Source of the DNA: Deltaproteobacteria bacterium
GTDB lineage: Bacteria; Desulfobacterota; Binatia; UBA12015
NCBI GenBank assembly: GCA_029262355.1
Contig: JAJCZO010000249.1
Span: forward strand, 1-57,024
DNA length: 57,024 nucleotides
Reading direction: 5' to 3'
The notes beneath the pieces are model-generated. The model worked only from the letters and a program-made list of their open reading frames with translations, searched no databases and was not told the DNA's origin. This document shows positions 1 through 7,993 of this stretch, piece by piece. A program made the translations under genes and the position numbers. Position 1 is the stretch's first letter, and each line of letters begins with the position of its first letter.

Positions 1-2
1 GT

Positions 3-30
3 GGCGGGGCGCCCTTACGAGCGCCCCGCC
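3..30 (-). terminator. GC hairpin downstream of nrdJ
   Basis: A perfect 10-bp inverted repeat (GGCGGGGCGC and its complement) encloses an 8-nt loop. It lies about 130 bp past the nrdJ stop, with nothing coding between. There is no T-tract on either side, so it would be a weak or factor-assisted terminator; it could equally belong to a gene outside the window. Confidence 0.35.
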
Positions 31-157
31 CCCGGGCCCTACCTGGTCCGCCACCACTCCACCCCTGAGAAAGGCCCACACGACCCCACGCACCACCGTG
101 CCCTTCTCAATCACGACCGCGGCCAGGCACCCGCGACCGCAACACCGTCAAGTATTT

Positions 158-3010
158 CTACGAACAGCCGCTCGTGGCTCCGCAGTTCGAGCAGCGGTAG
201 CACGAGCCGTTTCGAATCATGATCGAGCCGCAGTCCGAGCAGCTCGGCGCATCCGATTGCGGCTGGAACGCCACCGACCCCTGATCGACGACACCAGTGA
301 CCGTCGTCGCCGCCACGCCGGGCCCCGAATCCGTCGCCTCGGCCGACTCGCCTTCCACCGCGAGGCCGACCAGGCTGCGCTTCTCCGCCGCCTGAAAGCG
401 GACCCCGAGGAAGCGGAAGATGTAGTCGGTGATCGTCTTGGCGTACGGAATCTCCGGGTTCTTGGTGAAGCCGGACGGCTCGAACCGCACGTGGCCGAAC
501 TTGCTCACCAGCGCATCCAGCGGCACTCCGTACTGGAGCGACATCGACGTCAGGGTGGCGATGGTATCCATCAGGCCGGAGATCGTGCTGCCCTCCTTCG
601 CCATCTTGATGAAGATCTCGCCCGGGGTTCCGTCGTCGTAGAACCCGACGTGGATGTACCCCTCGTGCCCGGCGACATCGAACTTGTGCCGAATCGACCG
701 ACAATCGGACGGCAGCCGCCGACGAACCGCCGTAGACTCGGCCGACACCGCGGCCTGCGGCGTCGCCGCTTCGGCCACGACCGGCACTTCGGCCGTCGCG
801 GCATCGGTCTTCTCCTTGCTCCGCGCGGTATTGAGCGGCTGCGTTCGCTTGCAGCCGTCGCGGTAGATCGCGACCGCCTTCAGACCGAGCTTCCAGGCCA
901 ACATGAAGGCGTCCTGGACCTGCCCCGGCGTCGTATCCGTCGGCATGTTGATGGTCTTGGAGATCGCCCCCGACAAGAACGGCTGGACGGCGCCCATCAT
1001 CCGCAGATGGCCGTCCGGAGCGATGGTCCGGCTCCCGCGCGCGGCCTTGAACGCACAGTCGAAGATTGGCTGGTGCTCGTCCTCGAGCCCAGGCGCCCCC
1101 TCGATCGTGTCCTCGGCCTCCAGGTACTCGACGATCGCCTGCACGTCCTTCGAGTCATAGCCGAGCCGCTTCAGCGCGCCCGGGACGGTGTTGTTCACCA
1201 TCTTGAGCATGCCGCCACCAACGAGCTTTTTGTACTTCACCAGAGCGATGTCCGGCTCGATGCCAGTCGTATCGCAGTCCATCATGAAGGCGATCGTGCC
1301 CGTGGGAGCCAGAACCGTGGCTTGCGAGTTGCGGAACCCCAGCTCGCGACCGGCGGCCAGCGCCTGGTCCCAGGTCGTCCGCGCTGCGTGGAGCAGGTCC
1401 AGGGGCACGTGCGTCGTCGAGAGCTTCATCGCGTAAGAGCGATGCCTCTCGATCACCCGGTCCATCGGCTCCTTGTTGACCGCATACCCCTCGAAGGCGC
1501 CCATCTCGCCGGCCACGCGGGCCGACTGAAGGTAGGCCTCGCCGCAAACCAGGGCCGTGATGGCCGCGGCATACTGGCGACCCGCCTCCGAATCGTACGG
1601 AAGACCCAGCTCCATCAAGAGCGCGCCCAGGTTCGCGTAGCCCAGGCCAAGCTCGCGGAACGCATGGGCGGTCCGGCCGATCTCCTCGGTCGGGTAGCTC
1701 GAGGCGTCGACCAGGATGTCCATCGCCGTAATCAAGATGCCGACCGCGTGGCGCAGCGACGCCGTATCGAGATCCCCGGATTCGTTCAGGAACTTCATCA
1801 GGTTGATCGACGCCAGATTGCACGCGGAGTCGTCCAGGTGCATGTACTCGCTACACGGGTTCGAAGCGTTGATCCGGCCCGTGTTCGGGCAGGTGTGCCA
1901 GTCGTTGATCGTCGTATCGAACTGCATGCCCGGATCGCCGCAGAAGTGCGCGGCCTCCGCGATCTGAGCCATCAGATCGCGGGCGCGGTACGTATCGACC
2001 TCGGCCCCGCTCGTCACGGCCTTCGTAGTCCAGGTGCCGTCGGCGTCGACGGCCTGCATGAAGTCCTCGGTGACGCGGACCGAATTATTGGCGTTCTGGA
2101 AGAAGATCGAGCTGTAGGCCGGGCCATCCAGAGAGCCGTCGTAGCCGGCGTCGATCAGGGCCCAAGCCTTGCGCTCCTCGTCGGCCTTGCACGAGACGAA
2201 GTCGAAGATGTCAGGGTGGTTCACGTCGAGCACGACCATCTTGGCGGCCCGACGGGTCTTGCCCCCCGACTTGATGACTCCGGCGGATGCGTCGGCCGCC
2301 CGCATGAAGGACACGGGGCCCGAGGCAGTGCCACCACCGGCCAGCGCCTCACGGGACGAGCGAATCTTCGAGAGGTTCACGCCCGAGCCCGAGCCGCCCT
2401 TGAAGATCACGCCCTCCCGGCGATACCAATCCAGGATCGAGTCCATGGTATCGTCGACAGAGAGGATGAAGCAGGCCGAGCATTGTGGGTTCTTCTCGAC
2501 ACCCACGTTGAACCAGACCGGAGAGTTGAAGGACGCCTTCTGCTTCACCAGCAGATGCGAAAGCTCGTCGGCGAACACGTCCGCCTGGGTCGGGGTCTTG
2601 AAATACCCCTGGTCCAAGCCCCAAGTTCGCACGGAGCCGACCACGCGGCCGATCAGCTGCTTCACGCTGGTCTCGCGAGCCGGCGTATTCAGCTGGCCAC
2701 GGAAGTACTTCGACGCGACGACATTGGTCGCCAACTGCGACCATTTGGTCGGGACTTCGACGTCCTTCTGCTCGAAGACGACGTCGCCGCCTTCACCCGA
2801 GATGACCGCCGCTCGACGCTCCCAGTCCTCGCTCTCGATCGGGTCGATGCGCGACCCGTCATCGGCCCGGGTGAATCGCCGCTCGATCTCGATGCCCCTC
2901 CCTCGCCGTTCGAGGGCCGGCGCAGCCGCCCCGGTGCCAGCCGAAGGACTGCCTACCGATGCCGCGCCGGATGAAGCTCCCGGTCGATCTTTCTGCGTCG
3001 AAGTCTCCAC
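158..3010 (-). CDS. nrdJ: Vitamin B12-dependent (class II) ribonucleotide reductase
   Basis: Reduces ribonucleotides to deoxyribonucleotides in the cytoplasm using adenosylcobalamin to make the thiyl radical, independently of oxygen. The protein is 950 aa, typical of the large NrdJ clade. Visible motifs are QCSACF (Cys177/180, reducing cysteine region), NPCSEY (Cys386 and Glu388, active-site loop) and a cysteine-rich C-terminus from about residue 924 (CSDCG...CYRCSNCG), which resembles a zinc ribbon and should help re-reduce the active site. The first 40 residues are Ala/Gly/Ser-rich and poorly constrained, so the exact start is uncertain. The gene is monocistronic in this window and is preceded by a 228-bp leader and two NrdR-like boxes. 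No cobalamin riboswitch is visible. No class I or III nrd gene is in the window. Confidence 0.95.
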   Translation of the reverse strand: METSTQKDRPGASSGAASVGSPSAGTGAAAPALERRGRGIEIERRFTRADDGSRIDPIESEDWERRAAVISGEGGDVVFEQKDVEVPTKWSQLATNVVASKYFRGQLNTPARETSVKQLIGRVVGSVRTWGLDQGYFKTPTQADVFADELSHLLVKQKASFNSPVWFNVGVEKNPQCSACFILSVDDTMDSILDWYRREGVIFKGGSGSGVNLSKIRSSREALAGGGTASGPVSFMRAADASAGVIKSGGKTRRAAKMVVLDVNHPDIFDFVSCKADEERKAWALIDAGYDGSLDGPAYSSIFFQNANNSVRVTEDFMQAVDADGTWTTKAVTSGAEVDTYRARDLMAQIAEAAHFCGDPGMQFDTTINDWHTCPNTGRINASNPCSEYMHLDDSACNLASINLMKFLNESGDLDTASLRHAVGILITAMDILVDASSYPTEEIGRTAHAFRELGLGYANLGALLMELGLPYDSEAGRQYAAAITALVCGEAYLQSARVAGEMGAFEGYAVNKEPMDRVIERHRSYAMKLSTTHVPLDLLHAARTTWDQALAAGRELGFRNSQATVLAPTGTIAFMMDCDTTGIEPDIALVKYKKLVGGGMLKMVNNTVPGALKRLGYDSKDVQAIVEYLEAEDTIEGAPGLEDEHQPIFDCAFKAARGSRTIAPDGHLRMMGAVQPFLSGAISKTINMPTDTTPGQVQDAFMLAWKLGLKAVAIYRDGCKRTQPLNTARSKEKTDAATAEVPVVAEAATPQAAVSAESTAVRRRLPSDCRSIRHKFDVAGHEGYIHVGFYDDGTPGEIFIKMAKEGSTISGLMDTIATLTSMSLQYGVPLDALVSKFGHVRFEPSGFTKNPEIPYAKTITDYIFRFLGVRFQAAEKRSLVGLAVEGESAEATDSGPGVAATTVTGVVDQGSVAFQPQSDAPSCSDCGSIMIRNGSCYRCSNCGATSGCS

Positions 3011-3238
3011 GTATCGTCCCCCTCCTCATGGCCGCGCGGGGCAGCGGGGCTCCGGCGGCGGCAGGGGCCTCCCCCATCCGCATCCGACCGAATCCCGAAT
3101 CGTGCCCGTTGCCGTCGCCTCTGTCCTTGCGTCCCCTCGAGCCGGCTGCCCTCGAGACCGGCCCTCCGGCCCCTGTCTCCAGGGTACCAGAAATCACCAT
3201 TTCCGGGGCCTCCGATCGGTAGCCGCCCCCCCGAGCGG
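3011..3238 (-). other. Long untranslated leader of nrdJ
   Basis: A GC-rich stretch lies between the nrdJ start and its predicted promoter. Short ORFs here are shadows with no recognisable domain. I looked for riboswitch signatures (B12 box, TPP pairs) and found none. It may simply be a long 5' UTR. Confidence 0.4.
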
Positions 3239-3254
3239 TCACCCGATCTTGTGT
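3239..3254 (-). promoter_or_regulatory. Promoter-distal NrdR box
   Basis: This 16-bp site matches the NrdR consensus ACACWATATATWGTGT at 11 of 16 positions, with a perfect GTGT end and a weaker left half. It begins exactly 32 bp (three helical turns) before the second box at 3271, the spacing known for tandem NrdR boxes. It would lie just downstream of the -10 region of the nrdJ promoter. Confidence 0.55.
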
Positions 3255-3261
3255 GCAGCGT

Positions 3262-3292
3262 GCATAAGCCACACAAGATGTAGTGCTGTCAA
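3262..3292 (-). promoter_or_regulatory. Predicted nrdJ promoter
   Basis: On the minus strand a consensus TTGACA (3287-3292) is followed 17-19 bp later by GCTTATGC, the only AT-richer hexamer region nearby and a weak -10. The position relative to the two NrdR boxes supports the assignment. Confidence 0.5.
3271..3286 (-). promoter_or_regulatory. Core NrdR box in nrdJ promoter
   Basis: ACACAAGATGTAGTGC matches the 16-bp NrdR consensus at 13 of 16 positions. It sits directly inside the -35 hexamer, in the -35/-10 spacer, where a bound repressor would block RNA polymerase. Parts of both boxes also form a perfect 10-bp inverted repeat (3246-3255 with 3270-3279). Confidence 0.65.
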
Positions 3293-3343
3293 ACGAGGAA
3301 GCCTCCGGCGATCCCTTGACTCTGGCAGCCCTGAGGTCAAGCC

Positions 3344-3853
3344 ATGATTATCCGCATCGCAGACCTCCTCGGCGGAACCCTGAAGGGCGCAGGGCTGGAA
3401 GCGACCTCGCTCATCTGGCAGATCGCGGAGAACTGGGCCGAAATCGTCGGTCCGCGTGTCGCGGCGCGCGCCGCACCGATCCGACTCCGCCGCAACGAAC
3501 TCATCCTTTCGGCCCCCGAGGCGGTCTGGCGTCAAGAACTAACTCTGCTCGGACCGGAGATCGCGCACAAAGTCAATCAGAAGATCGGCAAAGAGGTCGT
3601 CCGGCGCGTACGCCTCGTCTCCGGGCCCGCGCGAAGCCCAGAGCCCGCCAAGCGAAGACGCCGACTCCGCGTGCGCACCGCCACTCCCCCGCCCGCCGGG
3701 CCCGAGAAGGCCCGAATCCGCCCGGATTCGCAGGCGGCCTCGACCGGCCTCGCGGCTGCGCTCGAGGCTCTGGCCGAGGCGCGGTCGAGCCGACTCGCAT
3801 CGGATCAGCTGGCCCTCGAGCGCAAGCGCGCCCTCGTCCGGCGCAGGCGCTAG
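3344..3853 (+). CDS. DUF721 (DciA-like) family protein
   Basis: The first ~90 residues fit the DUF721 fold: an N-terminal helix, a W-xx-IVGP-x-VA segment (NWAEIVGPRVAARA), a strand giving L-x-L-x-x (NELILSAPEAVW), then helix and the KIGKEVVRRVRL strand. Family members include DciA, the helicase operator that loads DnaB in many bacteria lacking DnaC. The C-terminal ~75 residues are an Arg/Pro/Ala-rich, probably disordered tail. Start: ATG with GAGG about 8 bases upstream. It is divergent from nrdJ and transcribed toward the M23 peptidase gene, 218 bp away. Its role in DNA replication is inferred from the family only. Confidence 0.7.
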   Translation: MIIRIADLLGGTLKGAGLEATSLIWQIAENWAEIVGPRVAARAAPIRLRRNELILSAPEAVWRQELTLLGPEIAHKVNQKIGKEVVRRVRLVSGPARSPEPAKRRRRLRVRTATPPPAGPEKARIRPDSQAASTGLAAALEALAEARSSRLASDQLALERKRALVRRRR

Positions 3854-4071
3854 CGCACCCAGGCCCGCCCGTGGCGCACCCCAGACCATGCGGCCGTTCG
3901 CCGTCGATCGGCGGCCCGCGCGGGGAGCGACACCCGGCCGCGGGAATCCGCGATGAGCGAACGCGACGACCGGCGTCCACGAACCGTGCGACGCGGGGCG
4001 CGAACCCCTTGCGCCCCACCGAGGTCGGCGCGGGTCGACGGGTGGGCGGCGGTCCCCTATAGGTCGGCGCC

Positions 4072-5490
4072 ATGCGCGATTCCTTCGGTAGGCGTGAGCG
4101 CCCCCGTCGCCTCGGGCGGAGACTCCTGCTCTGGGTGATCCTCCTCGCGGTCGTCCTGGGGGGCGGCTGGATTCTCTGGTCCGGCACTGGGGGGCCGACG
4201 GCGCGCCTCGCGCGACCGATCGATGTGGTCGGCCAAGCCACGCCGCTCGAGGTGTCCCTGGGCGCCGGGCGGGCCGGACTCGCCAGCTACGAGATCATGG
4301 CGCGGCGACCCGACGGATCGCTCGTACTGCTCGCGGAGGAGCAGATTGCACAGGACGGCATGCTGGGGAGCGGCGTAGCCGTCCGCACCGTTCGTCTCGA
4401 CCTAGACGCCAAGGCCCTGGGGCTACCCGAGGGCCCGGGTGAGATCCAGGTCTACGCGACGGACCACGCGCCGACCGCCTTCCTACATCCACGCGAGCCG
4501 CTGCTGCAAATCCCTATCCGGGTCGACCTGAGCCCTCCGCGCATTCGGGTTCTGGGCGCCCAGCACTACGTCAGCCGCGGGGGAAGCGACCTCGTGGTCT
4601 ACGAGGTCGACCAAGATGCTGCCACATCAGGAGTGGAGGTCGCCGACCTCCACTTCGAAGGCCAGCGACCACCGCACCTGCCAGAGAACATTCGAGTCGC
4701 TCTGTATACGGTGCCCCACGACGCCGAGTCGGCCGTGGTCCCCAAAGTGAGCGCCGTCGACGCAGCCGGCAACCGCCGCGTCGTGTCCTTCCCCGTGGAG
4801 GTCCGCGCAAAAACTTTCCCGTCGGAAGAGATCGCCGTGGGCGACGGCTTCATCGACGGAACCGTCCGCCCCCTGCTGGAGGCGAACGACAAACCGGTGC
4901 CCGACGACGCGGTCGAGGCCTTCCTCGCCGTCAACAGTGTCATGCGACGCGCGAGCGAGAGACTCTTGAAGGACCTCACGGCCGAGTCCCGACCGCACCT
5001 CTCGCTTTCCGGCGCGTTCCGCCAGCAGCCAGGCACCAAGGTGGGCTCGAGATTCGCCGAGCGCCGCAGCTACGTCTACGACGATCAGGTCATCGATCAT
5101 CAATACCACCTCGGGTACGACCTCGCGTCGGTCAAACAGACTCCCATCCTCGCCGCGCAGACGGGCACGGTAGCGGCCGCCGTCGACCTCGGTATCTATG
5201 GCAACGTGGTGTTGATCGACCACGGGTTGGGCCTCTCCTCGCTGTACGCCCACCTCAGCAGCACGAGCGTCGAGGCCGGCGACGCCGTCGAGGTCGGGCA
5301 ACCCGTGGGCCGCAGCGGCCAGACCGGGCTCGCGTCGGGCGACCACCTTCACTTCAGCGTCCTCGTAGGCGGCGAACACGTCGACCCCATCGAATGGTGG
5401 GATCCCCGTTGGGTCCGCCTCCGAATCCAGGAGCCACTCTCTGAAGCGGGGCAGAGCGACGCGCTTCCGCAGCCCGGCTCGACTCGCTAG
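4072..5490 (+). CDS. M23-family (LytM-type) peptidase, membrane-anchored
   Basis: A zinc metallopeptidase-type protein for cell-wall remodelling, probably in the periplasm. One N-terminal membrane segment (about residues 14-36, LLLWVILLAVVLGGGWILW) follows an Arg-rich leader, as in a type II anchor. The next ~290 residues hold Ig-like beta-rich regions. The C-terminal M23 domain shows the metal ligands in HLGYD (His346, Asp350) and HLHF (His425, His427), with YAHLS between them, so it looks catalytically intact. The ~470-aa length is larger than a bare M23 domain. The next gene starts 10 bp after its stop, so the two are probably co-transcribed. Confidence 0.88.
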   Translation: MRDSFGRRERPRRLGRRLLLWVILLAVVLGGGWILWSGTGGPTARLARPIDVVGQATPLEVSLGAGRAGLASYEIMARRPDGSLVLLAEEQIAQDGMLGSGVAVRTVRLDLDAKALGLPEGPGEIQVYATDHAPTAFLHPREPLLQIPIRVDLSPPRIRVLGAQHYVSRGGSDLVVYEVDQDAATSGVEVADLHFEGQRPPHLPENIRVALYTVPHDAESAVVPKVSAVDAAGNRRVVSFPVEVRAKTFPSEEIAVGDGFIDGTVRPLLEANDKPVPDDAVEAFLAVNSVMRRASERLLKDLTAESRPHLSLSGAFRQQPGTKVGSRFAERRSYVYDDQVIDHQYHLGYDLASVKQTPILAAQTGTVAAAVDLGIYGNVVLIDHGLGLSSLYAHLSSTSVEAGDAVEVGQPVGRSGQTGLASGDHLHFSVLVGGEHVDPIEWWDPRWVRLRIQEPLSEAGQSDALPQPGSTR

Positions 5491-5500
5491 CCTCCGGGGC

Positions 5501-6706
5501 ATGAGCCGCAAGAAGAACGCCCGCGCCCCCGAAGCGCCCGACGCAGCCCGGCTATCGGCCAGGGGCCTCGACCCTGCCGATCCGAGAGCCGCACTCGCGA
5601 GCCTGGCCTCCAACTGGGGCTCGGAGCCCGAGTTGGAGGCGTGGGCAGTCCGTCTCTCAGGCGGCCTCGACGACGCCGACGTCGGTGGCATGCTTCACGG
5701 GCTCCAGAGCCGCACCAAGGCCAAGGCCGTGCACCGCGAGATCAAGCGCGCACTCTACAAACTCGAGCAGCGCGGACACTGGAGCCCGCCCACGAGTCCG
5801 ACACCGCCGAGCGCGCGCGAACTGCTCGGCCCAGACGTGGAGGACGCTCCGTTGGGTTGGTTGAGCCCGATCGACCCGACCGGAACACGTCTCGTATGGA
5901 TGGCGCGCCGGTCGGCCGGTGCCGTGGCCTCCTTGTCCGCCGTCCTCGCCGAAGATCACGGGGTACGCGAGTTCCACGCAGGCAAGACCACTCGCAAGGC
6001 GCTGCGCGAGGCGCACCGAGAGATCGCCCAGCGTAGCGGCATCCCACTCACCGAAGCGCCTTGGGAATGGGTCTACGAGCTCATCCGCCGCGCTCACGAG
6101 CAGACCAAGGAGGGTCAGCATCGCGAGGTGCCGCGCGTACTGAAGACTCTCGCGCCCGACGCACCCAGAGACCCCGCCCCGGCCGTCGACAGCCTCCTCG
6201 ACCGCGCGTCGGTCGCCGAGGACGAGGCCGCCCTGACCGCATCGGCCGAGCTCCTGGGCCAGCCCGAAGTCGGCGCGTGGCTGTTGCCCCTTCCGTGGAT
6301 GGACGAGACGCTCGGCAAGCTCAGCGAGACCGAGAGCTCCCTGCTCGTCGTGAGCCCCACCGCGCAAGAGGAACGGATGCGCGAGGTCTTCGATGAGGCG
6401 ATCGGCAACCTTCTCGACGACGGCGCGCGCCGCGAGCGCTTCGCAGACCGACTCGAAGAGAGCGCATTTCTCCTCGCAAAGCGCGGCGCAACGGACCACG
6501 CCCGCAGCTCGCTGGCAGCCGCGATCGCCGCGCGTGGAGGAAAACCGATCGCCGAGATCCCCGTCCTTGCGGAGATCACCCGTCGGAGCATCGCGCTCGG
6601 GCTGCAGGCGCGGGCGACCAAGAAGGTCGAGGAAGAGAAGAGTTCTCTCGTCGTCACTCCGCAACAGGCGATGGCCGAGGAACAACGAGCGAGGCGCGAG
6701 CGCTAG
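5501..6706 (+). CDS. Unrecognised charged helical protein
   Basis: I do not recognise a family. The 401-aa protein begins with a Lys/Arg-rich segment, has no signal peptide or membrane segment, and is rich in Ala, Arg and Glu with long predicted helices. The C-terminus (RATKKVEEEK...RARRER) is highly charged and coiled-coil-like. Codon third positions are strongly G/C as in its neighbours, and the ORF is the only sensible one on either strand here. It starts 10 bp after the M23 gene, so a joint role is possible but unproven. Its stop overlaps by 4 bp, tail to tail, with the acyl-CoA dehydrogenase on the other strand. Confidence 0.7.
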   Translation: MSRKKNARAPEAPDAARLSARGLDPADPRAALASLASNWGSEPELEAWAVRLSGGLDDADVGGMLHGLQSRTKAKAVHREIKRALYKLEQRGHWSPPTSPTPPSARELLGPDVEDAPLGWLSPIDPTGTRLVWMARRSAGAVASLSAVLAEDHGVREFHAGKTTRKALREAHREIAQRSGIPLTEAPWEWVYELIRRAHEQTKEGQHREVPRVLKTLAPDAPRDPAPAVDSLLDRASVAEDEAALTASAELLGQPEVGAWLLPLPWMDETLGKLSETESSLLVVSPTAQEERMREVFDEAIGNLLDDGARRERFADRLEESAFLLAKRGATDHARSSLAAAIAARGGKPIAEIPVLAEITRRSIALGLQARATKKVEEEKSSLVVTPQQAMAEEQRARRER

Positions 6707-7947
6707 CTGCGTGGACCGGTCGGGATCTTGGAGAACGGCACCCCCTTGTCGAGCCGAGGCTCGGCCGGGAGGCCAAGAACCCGCTCCGCCACGATGTTGC
6801 GCAACACCTCGTCAGTGCCGCCCGCAATGCGCCCCCCGGGCGACGCGAGGTACGCCTCCGAGAAGCTCGCCCCGATCGGCATCGCATCGGCGTCCACGAT
6901 GCCCCCTGCCACACCCAGGAGGTCGAGCGCGAAGCTCGCCATCTGCTGTCGGAGCGGCGCGCTCACGATCTTCCCAATCGAGCTCTCCGGACCGGGCGTA
7001 CCGCCCCGGGAGAGAGCCGAGAGCGACCGATACCGTGTGAACTGAACCCCCTTTTGGCGGACGTAGATGTCGGCCAGCCGAGCCCGAACGGCGTCGTCTT
7101 CGATCGCAACGCGCCCGCTCCGCCGCACGGTGCGCGACAGCTCGAAGAGCTCGTCGAAGCCAGGTCCGACACCACCGCCCGAAAGCGTCTGCCGCTCATT
7201 CATCAGCGTGGTGAGAGCCCCTCGCCACCCCTCGTCCACCTGGCCGACGCGATTGCTGTCTGGGACACGCAGATCACTGAAGAAGACCTCGTTGAACCCA
7301 CTCGCGCCGCTCATCTGACGAATCGGGCGCACCTCGATCCCCGGGGATCGCATGTCGACGATGAAGTACGTGATGCCGGAGTGCTTCGGGTTCTCGGGGT
7401 TCGTGCGCGTCAGGAGCATGCCATAGTCGCAGTACTGCGCGCCGCTCGTCCAGATCTTCTGCCCGTTCACGATCCAGTCGTCGCCATCGCGCACCGCGCG
7501 CGTTGCGAGTCCAGCGAGGTCCGACCCCGCCGCGGGTTCGCTGAAGAGCTGACACCAGACCTCGTCGGCACGGAGCATCGGCCCGAGGTAGCGGCTCTTT
7601 TGCGCATCGGTGCCATGCACCATGATCGTGGGTCCGAGCATGCCCTGCCCGATCGTGAACATGTTCGGCGGCGTCGGAAACTTGGCTTCTTCCTGCTCCC
7701 AGATGACCGACTCGATGCGGCTCGCGCCTCGGCCTCCGTGCTCCACGGGCCAGCCGATGCAGGCCCACTTGCCATCTGCCTTCTTCGCGGTCCACGCCTT
7801 GGAACGCTCGATTGCGTCGGGGCGTTTGCGGAACTCGGCGACCGACGAAGCCCTCTCGCCATCGCCGAGCCGAGCCGCGTTGTTCTCGAGCCAACTGCGG
7901 GCCTCACGGCGAAATGCCGCCTCCTGGGGAGTATCGTCGAAGTCCAT
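6703..7947 (-). CDS. Acyl-CoA dehydrogenase family protein
   Basis: An FAD flavoenzyme that introduces an alpha-beta double bond into an acyl-CoA; its electrons would go to ETF. The 414-aa length is normal. The N-terminal helical domain (MDFDDTPQEAAFRREAR) is followed by the FAD/substrate signature SEPAAGSDLAGLATRA, then GQKIWTSGAQ and the beta domain; the C-terminal helical domain ends with GGTDEVLRNIVAERVLG, the usual dimer/FAD-contact segment. It is the last gene of the leftward operon starting at 15419, 46 bp after the membrane glycosyltransferase-like gene. The substrate is unknown; the subgroup resembles dehydrogenases of branched, cyclic or steroid side-chain acids. Confidence 0.92.
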   Translation of the reverse strand: MDFDDTPQEAAFRREARSWLENNAARLGDGERASSVAEFRKRPDAIERSKAWTAKKADGKWACIGWPVEHGGRGASRIESVIWEQEEAKFPTPPNMFTIGQGMLGPTIMVHGTDAQKSRYLGPMLRADEVWCQLFSEPAAGSDLAGLATRAVRDGDDWIVNGQKIWTSGAQYCDYGMLLTRTNPENPKHSGITYFIVDMRSPGIEVRPIRQMSGASGFNEVFFSDLRVPDSNRVGQVDEGWRGALTTLMNERQTLSGGGVGPGFDELFELSRTVRRSGRVAIEDDAVRARLADIYVRQKGVQFTRYRSLSALSRGGTPGPESSIGKIVSAPLRQQMASFALDLLGVAGGIVDADAMPIGASFSEAYLASPGGRIAGGTDEVLRNIVAERVLGLPAEPRLDKGVPFSKIPTGPRS

Positions 7948-7993
7948 GCCGCCTCATACGACGGCACGGGCGGGGAAGGCCAGCCCCGTCGGT

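Noticed and set aside
61-75. CTGAGA-like string resembling a TPP riboswitch segment
   Set aside because: No ACCTGA partner segment, and it lies downstream of nrdJ rather than upstream of a thiamine gene.
98-2974. Long plus-strand ORF of 958 codons opposite nrdJ
   Set aside because: Arg/His/Leu-rich, repetitive composition of an antisense shadow of a GC-rich gene; no domain similarity, and nrdJ is certain.
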